Made by a program: the position numbers and the translations under genes. A DNA stretch of 64,000 nucleotides from positions 489,444-553,443 of the forward strand of contig SIJG01000059.1 in the NCBI GenBank assembly GCA_023374025.1, in the 5' to 3' direction. The notes under the pieces were generated by a model. That model worked only from the letters and a program-made list of their open reading frames with translations, was not told the origin of the DNA and searched no databases. Every line of letters starts with the position of its first letter. Positions within the stretch are counted from its first letter, which is position 1. The DNA comes from Heterodera schachtii (taxonomy: Eukaryota > Nematoda > Chromadorea > Rhabditida > Heteroderidae). Below are positions 47,073 to 57,947 of this stretch, one piece after another.

Positions 47073-47658
47073 TTTGATCTCCTTGATACAGTCAGCTGCA
47101 AAAAAGTATTGCCCTGAGAAATGAAAAGCCATTTTACACATTTTTTCTCAGGGTTAAAGCGAACTCCGATATTGGGATTTTGCCATATATTAGCCTATTT
47201 TGTAAGCTAAACCAAACCGCAAAAGAGCGAGGAAACTGATCTCTCCTTCAAGAAATAAAAATTGTGAAACCAAAATGTCCCATTTTTTGGCGGTGCAAAA
47301 GTATTGCCCCAAACATTTATCCATGGAAAAACTGAATTTTAGACAAAGAAAAAATTTTAAAAAATTGTTACTCGACTAACTTTTGATGCTGATCAAAAAA
47401 GTCTTTTGGATTAAAATGCTCAGACCACTCCTTCATGGTGATCTGAAAAGCCAAAAATGGGACATTTTGGTCTCACAATTTTTATTTCTTGAGGGAGAGA
47501 TCAGTTTCCTTGCTCTTTTGCAGTTTTGTTTAGCTTACCAAATAGGCTAACTTGTGAAAAATCCCCGGAGTTCGCTTTAACCCTGAGAAAAACTGTGTAA
47601 AATGGTTTTTCATTTCTTGGTGCAATACTTTTGCACCTGACTGTATCAAGGAGATCAA
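47073..47658. mobile_element. TIR element, about 0.59 kb, Tc1/mariner-like ends
   Basis: TTTGATCTCCTTGATACAGT at the left and its exact reverse complement at the right (47,635-47,658) enclose CAGTCAGCTGCAAAA-type ends. The arms extend about 150 bp imperfectly (GTATTGCCCTGAGAAATG; GGGACATTTTGGTCTCAC). TA flanks CAGTCAG on both sides, consistent with TA duplication. No transposase frame is present. It lies just 3' of the BTB fragment. Confidence 0.65.
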
Positions 47659-47672
47659 AAATTCATTATGAA

Positions 47673-48220
47673 TAGGGCATAAAAAATAGATATAAAATCG
47701 CGAAATATGGCCATAAAATATGGACCAAAATCGCGAAATATCGCCATAAAATATTGACCAAAAATCGCGAAATACGGACCCAAAATGGCAAAAATATGGT
47801 CATAAATTTTTCAAAATTGATGGTATCATTTCTCAAAACTTCTTCAAATTTGCTAAATTATAGTATACTTTCAAAAATGGGCTAAATATGATTTTCGTGA
47901 AAATTTTGCTAAAAAATTATTTTTTTGAAAATTTCTAGTCTTTGGGGGTCAAAAAGGCCAATCTAGCTGATGGGTGCCGTTCTAATAGAGGTTTTTTGGA
48001 AAAATGCCAAAATATGGACATAAAATAAGGATAAAATGCCAAAATATGGACAAACATGGAAATACGGACATAAATCGCGAAATATTGAAAAATATGGAAA
48101 ATATGGATATAGAAAACCGTCCTAGAAGCTTCAAACCAAGCTAAAAACATTTTTTCGTGCGTTTCAAGCCTCCCACAGTCCAGGAAAAAAATATGGATTT
48201 CCATATAATTTTATGCCCTC
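47673..48220. mobile_element. hAT-like element, 548 bp
   Basis: Ends TAGGGCATAAAA and TTTTATGCCCTC (last base mismatched) are flanked by a perfect 8-bp duplication ATTATGAA (47,665-47,672 and 48,221-48,228). The interior repeats AAAATATGGACCAAAA, as in 39,094-39,732. No coding frame is supported. Confidence 0.8.
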
Positions 48221-48228
48221 ATTATGAA

Positions 48229-49707
48229 TAATTGCTTTAATCTCAAACTGTTTAAATTAATTTGGAGTTCCCGTCGCAAAAACAAAGTTATAACAAGAAT
48301 TCCATTTTTGAAAAGCCTGATAAATGTATAACTTTGAAAGGGTGTGAGGACATTTCCTAAATTTCGCCATCAGTTAGTTATATGATATGCAAATAAATTT
48401 GGACTTATTTTTATTTATTCCAATTTTGATTATTTATGATGTAAAACAAATAATTAAGATTGTCACAGTTCTTTAAAATGCTCCCCAAAAATATGAACCT
48501 AACAGCTCATCAAATTATTAAATATAAAAAAAAGTCTAAATAAAAGTAATGAAAAACTTTTGTCAACATTTTCATACAAACAAATCCAAGAAATTATCTC
48601 AATCATAACATTTTTTTCTATCTCTAATTTATTTAACATACATCATAATTTGCGAAATAGGCACCTAAAAAAGCACAAAAATCGCAAAATATGCATTAAA
48701 AAGGCAAAAATGGAAATAATTACTTTGCTAACGCTTCGTAAAAACAATTAAAAGATTAATTGGTTATACTTCAATTTTAAATGAAATAATATTAAATGTT
48801 TTAAACTTTTTTTTAGTATAAGGATAATTTTTCAAAAATTTTTAGCAAGAAAAAATATATTTTAAGGGATCAATTTTTGGGAAAATTTTTCCAATTGTTA
48901 GGAATTTCTGAAATTTTTTCGGGTCATAATCTTCGGCCATGACAAAACTTCACCAGCCGAAACGTCGCCGGACGAATTTTTGGACCATAACTTTTTTCCT
49001 TCTCAACCATATAAAACATTCTTGGTATCGTTCGGAAGCATTTCAAAAACGCTATTAACCTGTAAATTTTCAAGTTTTATATTCATTTACAAAAAAAAGT
49101 TCGAAAAACTAGGTTTTTGAATTCCTTCTGGTCATAACTTTTTTTAAACATAACGACAATTTTTGAACTTTCACATACAGCTATCTAAAAATACCAAGAA
49201 AAACCCCCCATAATTACCACCCTTGGCTATGCTCATGGCTTCTATTTCGGTAATACGAAATTTTATAATCGCCAAGGCATTCAGCATAAAAAGTCCAAAC
49301 ATGTTTATAGCGACAACGTTCAAACTGTAATATTTTAAAATATTTAATTTACATTAAATTCACTTAAATTAGGCATTTTAGCAAATTTGGACGTGAATAA
49401 AAGATAAGTGCTCGAGAACAATTCATTGCCATTTGCATCCTTATCCAATGTTCAAGATTATGAATTGTCGAAATTTTTAAATACATTCATATTTTTCATT
49501 TCAAATGTAATTTGTGAGAGGAAATAAAAACAAATAAATAGTTGAGAGATATTTTTAATTTACAATTATTTTTATCTATTAACAACAATAACGCTATTAC
49601 AACAACAAGATGAAATTAAAATTAAAACATTTTCTTGATTTTTTTTTTTTTTTTGCTAATTACAACGGAAAAACATTTTACAAATGCTAATTATCCGATT
49701 ATATCTG
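48229..49707. other. Intergenic, repeat remnants
   Basis: No gene is supported. 48,940-49,210 has CTTGGTATCGTTCGGAAGC and CATAACTTTTTT motifs belonging to the dispersed foldback family (17,054 and 62,686). A short lysine-rich frame at 48,560-48,751 lacks support. Confidence 0.35.
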
Positions 49708-51222
49708 TCAGTTTTTTGAAAGCTGTTCATGAACTTGTGTAAGAAAAATAAGCGCAATTCGATGCTCAGGAAAAGTTTGAAGGCACAACTAAATTATTAA
49801 ATTTAATTAATAGATAATACTGTTAATTAATTTTAAGCAAAATAATTAAATAAATTAATTAAATAATTAATTAGAATTACTTTGGTCAGATCAAACAATT
49901 TTTTCTGAGGTGCATTATTCTCTTGATCATCAGAAAATCTTGAATAATTGAATTGCATTTTTTGATTATTTTGCACAAGTTCTGAGACAATGCTTCTTAA
50001 TTTGATGATATAATCCTAAATAATAATAATTAATTAAATATTACCCTGTTTGGCATTTTAATTGGCCACCTGTTCCATGCCAATCCGTTCCTCCACCAGT
50101 GCCATTTCTCCAGTTTCGTCTCGCCCACTCTCCGGCATCCAAATCCACCGACTTTTCGGCTTCAACGGAACGATGCCAAAGTCTCCCGTCACAAAATCGT
50201 CTGTTTTGTACATGACATTGAACTGCTTCAACTTGGAGAAACCCATCTTGGCCATGAATTCCATGTCCAAACGGCGCTTTGGCTCCCAATTGTCCATGGG
50301 GTGTTTGTTGTTGAACAACATTCGGTAGAGCAGCAAACCGACGAACCACACCAAGTCTTTGCCCGTTGTTGTGCTTCTGTTATCCTGATAATTGTAATAT
50401 TTATTAATTGGGTAATTAAGCGGTTAATGACAAACTTTGATTTGCTCAGGGCTCATAAACAGCACATCTTTCAGCCAAATCATCTGCTTTTTCGATCTCT
50501 GTTTTGATGGAAGTGTCCTTTCCCGTGGGTCTTTGACCTTTTCCATCGTTTCGTTGAATTCAATTTTCAAATTTCCCGCCAATTCTTCGGCGCCAAATTC
50601 AAATTCATTTTGACGAATCACCAAAAAATGGTCAAATGTTAAAATGCCATCACCAATTTTGGGTGGATAGAACGGCAAAAATCAAATTCATTGCAATTTT
50701 TGCGATTGTTTTTGCCGAAACATTGAAATAAAAGCCGTGATAAGCCACAACAGCGGCCAAATATTCGTTGAGAGAGCATTTGAAATTTGGCGAAATGTTT
50801 GAATTTGTGGCGCTTTGTCCATCCAATTCATTTTCCAAATTTATTTCAATTTTTGGTCTAATAATTTTCTTTTCAATTGCTTCTACCGATTTTTTAGGAG
50901 CTGATTTTAAGTAAAATATTATTTATTTATATTTAATTTTACCAATTTTTATTGAAGAATGGGCTGATACAATTCGTGAAATTGACATCACTTTTGAATG
51001 ATTTTTTTGTTCCTCCGATTTTAATTGAAAGTCAAATTTTGGCGATTGGCCAAAAAATAGTGAGCCTTTAAATTGGAAATTTAATTTATAAAAAATCACA
51101 TTTTCTTAACCTTTATTAATTGCAAAATTGTTCATGGGATTCGGTGCCGAACAAAGCAAAATATTGGCAAAATGCCAAACAAATCCGTAAAAGAGAAGAG
51201 AGGGAATGGAAAATTTTGACAT
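49708..51222 (-). CDS. Putative secreted protein of unknown family, six exons (about 409 aa), one-base frameshift
   Basis: Minus-strand exons are 51,222-51,111, 51,065-50,943, 50,900-50,436, 50,384-50,070, 50,015-49,881 and 49,788-49,708. All use GT-AG introns of about 45-92 nt with agreeing phases. The N-terminus (M-S-K-F-S-I-P-S-L-L-F-Y-G-F-V-W-H-F-A-N then L-L-C-S-A) is a good signal peptide. Later landmarks are C-S-L-N-E-Y-L-A-A-V-V-A-Y-H-G-F-Y, F-Y-P-P-K-I-G-D-G, W-F-V-G-L-L-L-Y-R-M-L-F, R-W-I-W-M-P-E-S-G and a C-terminal H-E-Q-L-S-K-N. I do not recognise the family. In exon 3 a run of five T (near 50,679) contains one extra base: the frame I-A-M-N-L-I must shift to continue as L-P-F-Y-P-P. 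Clean frames on both sides favour a sequencing error or a very recent lesion. Copies of its last two exons recur downstream. Confidence 0.7.
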
Positions 51223-52018
51223 TTTAGAGGAATAAATTATTAATCGAATTATTTAAATTTTTTATGGATTTTGCTAAAATAATGATTATCTATGTTTATA
51301 AAAATAAATATATAATATGTTTTGCTGTTAATATTTGATTATAATCAAATGGATGGACTGATTTTTCGTGAAATATATAATATTTATTTTAATTCCAAAA
51401 TAAAATATTTTTATTAGTTTTTTTAATTGAATTGAAATGAATACAAATTCTCCGCTTAAATATGCCATTTTATTTGTTTGCCCTTACTAATCTCGTCATG
51501 GATTAAGTGTGGATGATGCAAATTTTAACAACTAATTTTGCAATTTCAAAAAATTTCCGGCCCATTTAATTATTTTTAATCATTAAAATAAAAATAAAAA
51601 ATGCAAAAAATCACAAGATTATTTTCCGTAAGGATGATTTACAAGATAATGATGATGAAATTCATAAAACACCAATTAAATTCAATAAATTACGAATTAA
51701 TTACTGTTTGGGCACTATCATATGATTATTTCCCATTATTGGCTTATTCTGCACAAATCATGATGATGGAATATTTTTATGTTTAACTTTTTTATTGATC
51801 CATTTTTCCAAAGAAAAAAACACTAAAATAAATTAATAAACATAAATAAAATAAGAAATAATTTATAAATTCTGGAAGGAAATTCCCCGACAAATTTTGT
51901 CGGGGATGGCTGGAGAAATTTAAAAATTTCGGTGAAGAAATCTTGATGAAAGCTCAAGAAAAAGTTAACAGAAATTTTTAAATATAAAAATTACAGAAAC
52001 TCATTTAATGGGCGCTAT
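51223..52018. other. Intergenic upstream of the secreted-protein gene
   Basis: AT-rich; the gene's promoter would lie here but no clear TATA box was chosen. A CCCCGACAAATTTTGTCGGGG palindrome (51,886-51,906) resembles CCCCGACAATTTTTGTCCCC at 16,098 and its mirror at 7,470. Confidence 0.35.
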
Positions 52019-52421
52019 GTAATTTCGACACTTAGTAATTCGACATTAAGTAATTTCGACACTTAGTAATTCGACATTAAATAATTTCGACACTTAGTAA
52101 TTCGACATTAAGTAATTTCGACACTTAGTAATTCGACATTAAGTAATTCCGACACTTAGTAATTCGACATTAAGTAATTTCGACACTTAGTAATTCGACA
52201 TTAAATAATTTCGACACTTAGTAATTCGACATTAAGTAATTTCGACACTTAGTAATTCGACATTAAGTAATTCCGACACTTAGTAATTCGACATTAAATA
52301 ATTTCGACAATTAGTAATTTGACATTAAGTAATTTCGACACTTAGTAATTTGACATTATGTAATTTCGACACTTAGTAATTTGACATTAAGTAATTTCGA
52401 CACTTAGTAATTCGACATTGA
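52019..52421 (+). repeat. Minisatellite, 13 units of 31 bp with higher-order pattern
   Basis: The unit is GTAATTTCGACACTTAG plus TAATTCGACATTAA, itself two related halves. Unit starts run 52,019, 52,050 and so on every 31 bp to 52,391. Variants ATAATTT (units 3, 7, 10) and GTAATTCC (units 5, 9) alternate with the standard unit, so part of the array has a four-unit (124-bp) period. Confidence 0.9.
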
Positions 52422-52685
52422 ACTATAAGCCATCCGGGATTAAAAAAATTTAAGTTTGAACCCGATTTTGGACATAAGCGCAAATGTCCGGGACTCAATG
52501 GGATAACCATTTTTATCTCGTTTAGACAAATTAAATTGATGAAAAAAATAATTTTTCAATTAAAATAATTTATCTATTAACAACAATAACGCTATAACAA
52601 CAAACACATTTCTTGATTATTATTATTTGTTTGCTAATTACAATGAAAAAACATATTACAAATGATAATTATCCGATTATATCTG

Positions 52686-52990
52686 TCAGTTTTTTGAAAG
52701 CTGTTCATGAACTTGTGCAAGAAAAATAAGCGCAATTCGATGCTCAGGAAATGTTTGAAGGCACAACTAAAACATTAATTAATTAAGAGATAATACGTTA
52801 TTAATTTTAAATTAATATAATTAAATAAACTAATTGAATAATTAATTCTAATTACTTTGGTCAGATCAAACAATTTTTTCTGAGGTGCATTATTCTCCTC
52901 ATCAGCAGTAAATCTTGAATAATTAAATTGCATTTTTTGGTTATTCTGCATAAATTCACTGACAATGCTTCTCAGTTTTACAATATAATC
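52686..52990 (-). pseudogene. Orphan copy of the last two exons of the secreted-protein gene
   Basis: 52,990-52,856 (135 nt, D-Y-I-V-K-L-R-S-I-V-S-E-F) and 52,766-52,686 (81 nt, ending H-E-Q-L-S-K-N and TGA) match exons 5 and 6 of the gene at 49,708-51,222 in length, frame and the intron between them. The acceptor before the first exon is lost (TTAAT instead of TTTAG), and no upstream exons are present. The 3' flank is also duplicated down to about 52,550. Confidence 0.75.
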
Positions 52991-53080
52991 ATTAATAATA
53001 ATTATTAATTATTTACACCATTTAGACATGCCCATTTAATTGTTTTTCATCATTAAAATAGTAAATTTATTATTCTAAAG

Positions 53081-53180
53081 CGAATTTCGAATTGACCCCT
53101 ACCTAACCGCACTGGAAATTACGGACATTGCCAGTGTTTCGGATCCCAATTTGCCTTTGACACAAATTATTCGCTGCTAA
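53081..53180 (+). pseudogene. Beta-type BTB paralogue, exon 2 only
   Basis: This 100-nt exon (E-F-R-I-D-P-Y-L-T-A-L-E-I-T-D-I-A) ends in I-I-R-C and TAA, where the alpha gene reads I-I-R-W-Q-W-D-E-K-G. Unlike the other two copies, the sequence after the stop still aligns with the alpha exon end and intron for about 50 bp. No exon 1 precedes it. Confidence 0.65.
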
Positions 53181-54277
53181 TGAGCTGAGGAGGGCGCAAA
53201 CAAATCAAAGAAGTGTGAATTAATGAAAATGATCAAATAACGCACGCTCGTAACATGCCGAATTTTGAAGCTACCTTCCCAAACTTTTTTTTTCCTGAAA
53301 GCTGAGCTCATTCTACCTCTGATTAGCCTTGCAGAAAAAATTGCCATCTTTTTTGAGCTGAGATAAAAATTTGAATTTTTCTGTTGGCCCTCCAGCCGTG
53401 GCCACTTCGCCCACCGCATGACTAAGTGTTCAACGGAGAAAACCGACTTCAGATTCGAGATCAGCACCCCAAATAACCCCCGTGAAATTAATAATTTAAA
53501 ACTGAAGTTTAAACGTTAATTTTCTTAAAACATTTGCAACCTTTTTCAAATATTTTAATCTTGTTTTGAAAATTTTATTGCTATTTAAACAAATGATATT
53601 ACAATTTTAATATTGCATTCTTAATTTTTATCTTTTTTATTCGAATCGCTATAATTTTTTTAAAATTGACAATAGGAAAAATTGACTACCATATTTGAAA
53701 TGAGCACATCAATATTGACAATATTACTTGAAAAAAATTGCAAATAATTAATTTTAACACTAATAATTTACAATTAATGGACTTTACCCAATTTTCATAA
53801 ATTATGCAAAAATTCGCTGTAACTTCTTTTTATTTTAAAAAGCATTTATTGAAATATTTTCTTAAGCAAACTATATATAGGCAGATAGAGCTTGATAAGC
53901 GCTACAAAATAGGCTATTTAAAAATAGAGGGTAGGACTATACTTTTCGAGATATAAAGGCCTGAAAAGCAAATAATTTTAAATCTTTCGAAAAATGGTTT
54001 GATATTTTGAGAAATTTTAAAATAATGTTGTTCATTCTAATATTTTAAAACAATTAATTGATAATTTGAGAATAATTACTTTTCATATATATTGTTCAGT
54101 CTTTTAATATAATTTCCGAATTTTATAAATTAGAATACCTATCATAACTATTTAATTAATAATTTCTAATCAGTTGATAACAAATCTGAAAAATTAGCTC
54201 TAAGATTGAAAAGTTTTATTAAGTGAAAATTAACGCAAATTATTTAAGAATTTTGGAAACTTTTTTATACATAAATA
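53181..54277. other. Spacer of tandem unit 1
   Basis: Non-coding. 53,489-54,255 is repeated at 57,970-58,735 and its first part at 61,820-62,223. 53,199-53,485 is missing from the other units. Confidence 0.5.
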
Positions 54278-55427
54278 CCGTATTTGCTCTTTTTATCCCC
54301 CCGTCTCCATTAATCCCGCCGTCTCCAATTATCCCCCCTTTCTAAGGGGTTTGAAAAATAATCCCCCCGTCTCCATTTATCCCCCCGGGGGGATAAATCT
54401 TAAATCTCCATTTATCCCCCCGGGGGGATAAATGGAATTTTTATTTATCAAACCATTTTTTCCAAAAAAACAATAGTAAAAAATGCTAAAAAAAATGCCA
54501 AAACAATGGCGAAAAGTCCGAACACATGAAAATCGACTTAAAACAACATTTTATTAATGTAAAAACAATTGCATTTTTTTCCGGTGACCATTTTTCTCAT
54601 TTCACCGCATATGCACTTTTTTGCAGCGCTTTTTTTCCAAAAAAACAAAGTGGGGGGGGGGGGGGGGGGGTCCGGCGGTGCCAATAGGCGCCGACGGGGA
54701 AAATTTTTGAAAATTTGAAGCAATTTCTTTAAAGCATTTTGGGCAATTACACTATTTGTTAACAAATTTTCACACCAATTTTTACAATTTTGAGCCAATT
54801 TTTAAAAAAAAAAAAAGTTTTGGGGGGCCGGCGGTGCCGATAGGCGCCGGGAAATTTTTTTTTGAAAATTGGGAATTTTGGTAGCATATTAGCGAAATAA
54901 ATCATTAAGCATAAATCATTTTAAAAAATTTGGGAAGCTTGAAAATAAAGGACAATCTTAGAAAAAAGGACATTTTAGCTTTCTAAGATCCGGCCCCTCC
55001 AAAAAAGGACAAATCTTGGAAAAAAGGACACTTGGGAACTCTGTTCTTAGGGGTGTATTTTTTGAAAATTTTTAGGTCGATTCTCAGGGGTGTATCTTTT
55101 GATTTTCTTGCATTTTTGTTGAGAAATTTTCCAAAAAATATATGTTTGGGTTTGGAGTTTCAATATTTTTAAAAATATTTAGCCTTTTTCTAATTTTTCA
55201 TGTAAAATTCACAAATTCTTGAAAAAAATGCAATAAAAAATTTTATTTTTTTGACGTGATGACATTTTTTGGCGACATGTTCAATAAATTTCAAAAATCT
55301 TTCATTAAATAAATCTGCCGAAAAATAATCCCCCCTTCTCCATTTATCCCCCTGTCTCTAATAATCCCCCCCTTTCTGAGGAGGTTGAAAAATAATCCCC
55401 CCGGGGGGATAATTAGAGCAAATACGG
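54278..55427. mobile_element. TIR element, 1,150 bp, CCGTATTTGCTC ends, TA target
   Basis: Ends CCGTATTTGCTCTTTTTATC and ATAATTAGAGCAAATACGG are bordered by TA on both sides, fitting a TA target duplication. Subterminal zones repeat ATCCCCCCGTCTCC and CCCCGGGGGG palindromes. The interior includes two GC-rich stem-loop modules (54,672-54,697 and 54,828-54,850) and a poly-G run. No transposase is visible. A left-truncated copy is in unit 2 (58,736-59,275). Confidence 0.75.
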
Positions 55428-55721
55428 TATGCTTGTTTGAGAAATATGTAGCTTTATTATTTCATTCGTTTCTTGGATTGATTTTTGTTTACCCATTTGT
55501 AAACACCATTCATTCATTCCTTTTTCATTGACAATATTTATGTGTGTATGCATGTTTTTTGGTCACATGAACAATTTTTATGTAAAATATATTTTGTTTT
55601 TGCTTCTTTTTCATTCAATTTTTAAACAAAATAAATCCATTTTATTTTTACTGAATTAAATTTAATTTTCTTTTGTGTTTGAAAACAAATCTGCTCATCT
55701 ATTATTAGATTAACTATTGCT

Positions 55722-57124
55722 ATGAACACATTTGACGAATTTGTTATTGTCAACGAAAAATCATTCACTGATCTCTCAACTCCAGATGCTAGAACTGATA
55801 ATGGAAACAACAAGGCAAAATTCAGTGATGTCACTCAATTCGCTGCACTGTAAAATATTTATAAATTTTGAAAATTTAAGTAGTAAATTTATTATTATAA
55901 AGCGAATTTCAAATTGACTATTACCGTAACACATTGCAAATCACGGACATTGGCAATGTTTTGGGGCCAAATTTGACATTGGCACAAATTATTCGCTGGC
56001 AATGGGATGAGAAGGGAGTACAACGAATCACAGATGTGAATTCATAAAATAATCAAATTCTAATAAATCAAAAATTAGACGAAAATATTCAAGACGGGAG
56101 GATTTGTGCGATTCAGTGGCTTCAATAAATTGTGTTCCATCGTTATCAGAATTTTGAAGAAAAAGGACAAATCAGCGAAAAAGTAAAATATTAAAAATAC
56201 ATGCAATTAAATTTAATTATTTCCTTAAGTCCATTTCAATCTTTCATCTCCGCGGACGATGATTTGACGATAGAAATCGGTGACAAAAAGGTGAAAATGG
56301 GTTAATTTACATTTTCAATCTGCCATTTTATTTATTTATTTTGTTTTTTTGATCTTTCATCCACTTTTTCAGGTGACTTTGTCCGCTTCTCGGCTTCGCT
56401 GCTTCTCCCCGGTGATCGATCGGATGCTCAGCGCGGAGATGAGGGAGAAGCAGCAGCGATCGGTCACTTTGAACGAATTGGGCATTGACATGGAACAATT
56501 CTTGGATTTTCTTCTGCACATTTCGCCAAATGTTCTGCAAGAAATAATTCTTCCCAACCGTAAAAAGATTTTCAAAATTCATTCGAATTTAAATAAAATT
56601 TTATTATGTCACTATTAACATTAAATTAAATTATGTGATTGGTCTTCAATATTTTATCTAAAATATGTGATTTTGCTTTTTAAAACAAGTTGATTGGCAT
56701 ATCATTCGAATGGACAATTTTCGATAAAATAGCTTAGGTTAAAAATTGATTTTGAATTTATAAAATTATTAACTTAATTATTATTAATTTATGCAATTTT
56801 AGCAAAAAATGTATTCACGCTGCTCAAATTGGCCGACTTCTTCCAAATTGATTGGCTGAAGTCGCGCTGTGAGGCGCATTTGATCAATTGTGTGGAGATT
56901 CCGTTGATCGACCGTGTTAAGTTGATCGAGAAATATCAGCTTAACAATTTGAAAGTGATTTTTCATTCTTTCGAAATTTTCATTTTTTCAAGAATTTCAT
57001 TTTGCGTTTGGATATGCGCAATTTGCGTGCTTTTTTCAAGGAAAATCATGGACATTTGAAGTCGACGATAAGCGAAGATTTACGGCGAATTGATCGAGCG
57101 AATTTGTGGTTGAATTCAAATTGA
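55722..57124 (+). CDS. BTB-domain protein (alpha copy 1), seven exons, C-terminal frameshift
   Basis: Exons: 55,722-55,849, 55,903-56,035, 56,079-56,182, 56,230-56,290, 56,373-56,559, 56,803-56,954 and 56,993-57,124. All are GT-AG with agreeing phases. The N-terminal 120 residues (M-N-T-F-D-E-F-V-I-V-N-E ... R-W-Q-W-D-E-K-G-V) are of unknown fold, possibly a diverged MATH-like region. The BTB/POZ domain follows: D-D-D-L-T-I-E-I-G-D-K-K, S-A-S-R-L-R-C-F-S-P-V-I-D-R-M-L, Q-F-L-D-F-L-L-H-I, L-L-K-L-A-D-F-F-Q-I-D-W-L-K-S-R-C-E-A-H. Compared with copy 2, two bases are missing near 57,078 and the last about 17 residues are replaced (S-E-D-L-R-R-I-D-R). BTB proteins typically dimerise and act as Cul3-ligase adaptors; that role is inferred from the fold. 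Confidence 0.78.
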
Positions 57125-57672
57125 ATTTCTCTCACATTTCTTTCTCCAGTTGTGTTAACTGGATACGATATTTTTCTTGTTGGAAATCGTTATCATTTTT
57201 TGAATAAATTATTATTCCTTTCCAATGGCAGCAAAAATAAAAATTTAAAAAATAATTGAATATATAAGGAGATCAGAAATGCATTATAAATAACTGCTTT
57301 TTTATTTAAAGTTATATTTAACAGCCAGAAAACTGTGTTTTCGGTAGGGTACAGTATCTGATCCGCTTTAACTCAAAAAATTTTCATTAGAGAAATAGCA
57401 ATATTATTTCTTTTCTTGGATTGTCGTTCTCTCTAAAGCTAAAGACGAAAGTATTTGTTTAATTATTCCTGTTTCATTGACAATATTTATTATGTGGTGC
57501 ATATTTTTCGACACATGAACAATTATTATGTAATATCTTTCCTTTTTGCCTTTTGCCTTTTTTTTCTAAAAAGTCAATTTAAAAAAAAAATCCATATTTA
57601 TTTTTGCTTAATTTCACTAATTTTTCTAGTAAAAATAAATCTCCTCCTCTGATTATCAGAATAATTATTGCT
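57125..57672. other. 3' flank and intergenic spacer
   Basis: Contains the 3' flank of the BTB gene (AACTGGATACGATATTTTTC, GGCAGCAAAAATAAA; shared with 46,930-47,050 and 60,963-61,090) and the upstream region of the beta-type start. The two open frames here are AT-rich and duplicated without support. Confidence 0.4.
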
Positions 57673-57947
57673 ATGGACATATTTGCCGAATTTGTTATTG
57701 TCAACGAAAAGGCATTCACTGATCTCTTAACTCCAGATGCTGTTCAAACTCGGCAACAAAACAACAAGACAAAATTCAGTGATGTCGCTCAATTCGCTGC
57801 ACTGTAAAAATTTGTTAAATTAAAATAGTAAATTTATTATTCTAAAGCGAATTTCGAATTGACCCCTACCTAACCGCACTGGAAATTACGGACATTGCCA
57901 GTGTTTCGGATCCCAATTTGCCTTTGACACAAATTATTCGCTGCTAA
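57673..57947 (+). pseudogene. Beta-type BTB paralogue, exons 1-2, truncated by stop (copy 1)
   Basis: Exon 1 (57,673-57,803) encodes M-D-I-F-A-E-F-V-I-V-N-E-K-A-F-T-D-L-L-T-P-D and exon 2 (57,848-57,947) E-F-R-I-D-P-Y-L-T-A-L. The intron and phase equal those of the alpha gene. It ends C-stop at 57,945-57,947 where alpha genes continue, and the sequence 3' of this is deleted, so no BTB domain follows. About 76 residues could be made. Exon 1 differs at many positions from alpha, including A-V-Q-T-R-Q-Q-N-N-K. Confidence 0.7.

Larger units (their letters stand above)
53054..57818 (+). repeat. Tandem BTB unit 1 (4.77 kb)
   Basis: First of three direct repeats (others at 57,819-61,667 and 61,668-62,223). 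It contains exon 2 of a beta-type BTB paralogue (53,081-53,180), a spacer, a complete TIR element (54,278-55,427), a seven-exon alpha-type BTB gene and exon 1 of the next beta-type paralogue. Relative to unit 2 it has about 285 extra bp after the beta exon and about 600 extra bp at the left end of the TIR element. Confidence 0.85.

Noticed and set aside
52019..52421. CRISPR array
   Set aside because: The direct repeats have no unique spacers; it is a eukaryotic minisatellite with contiguous units.
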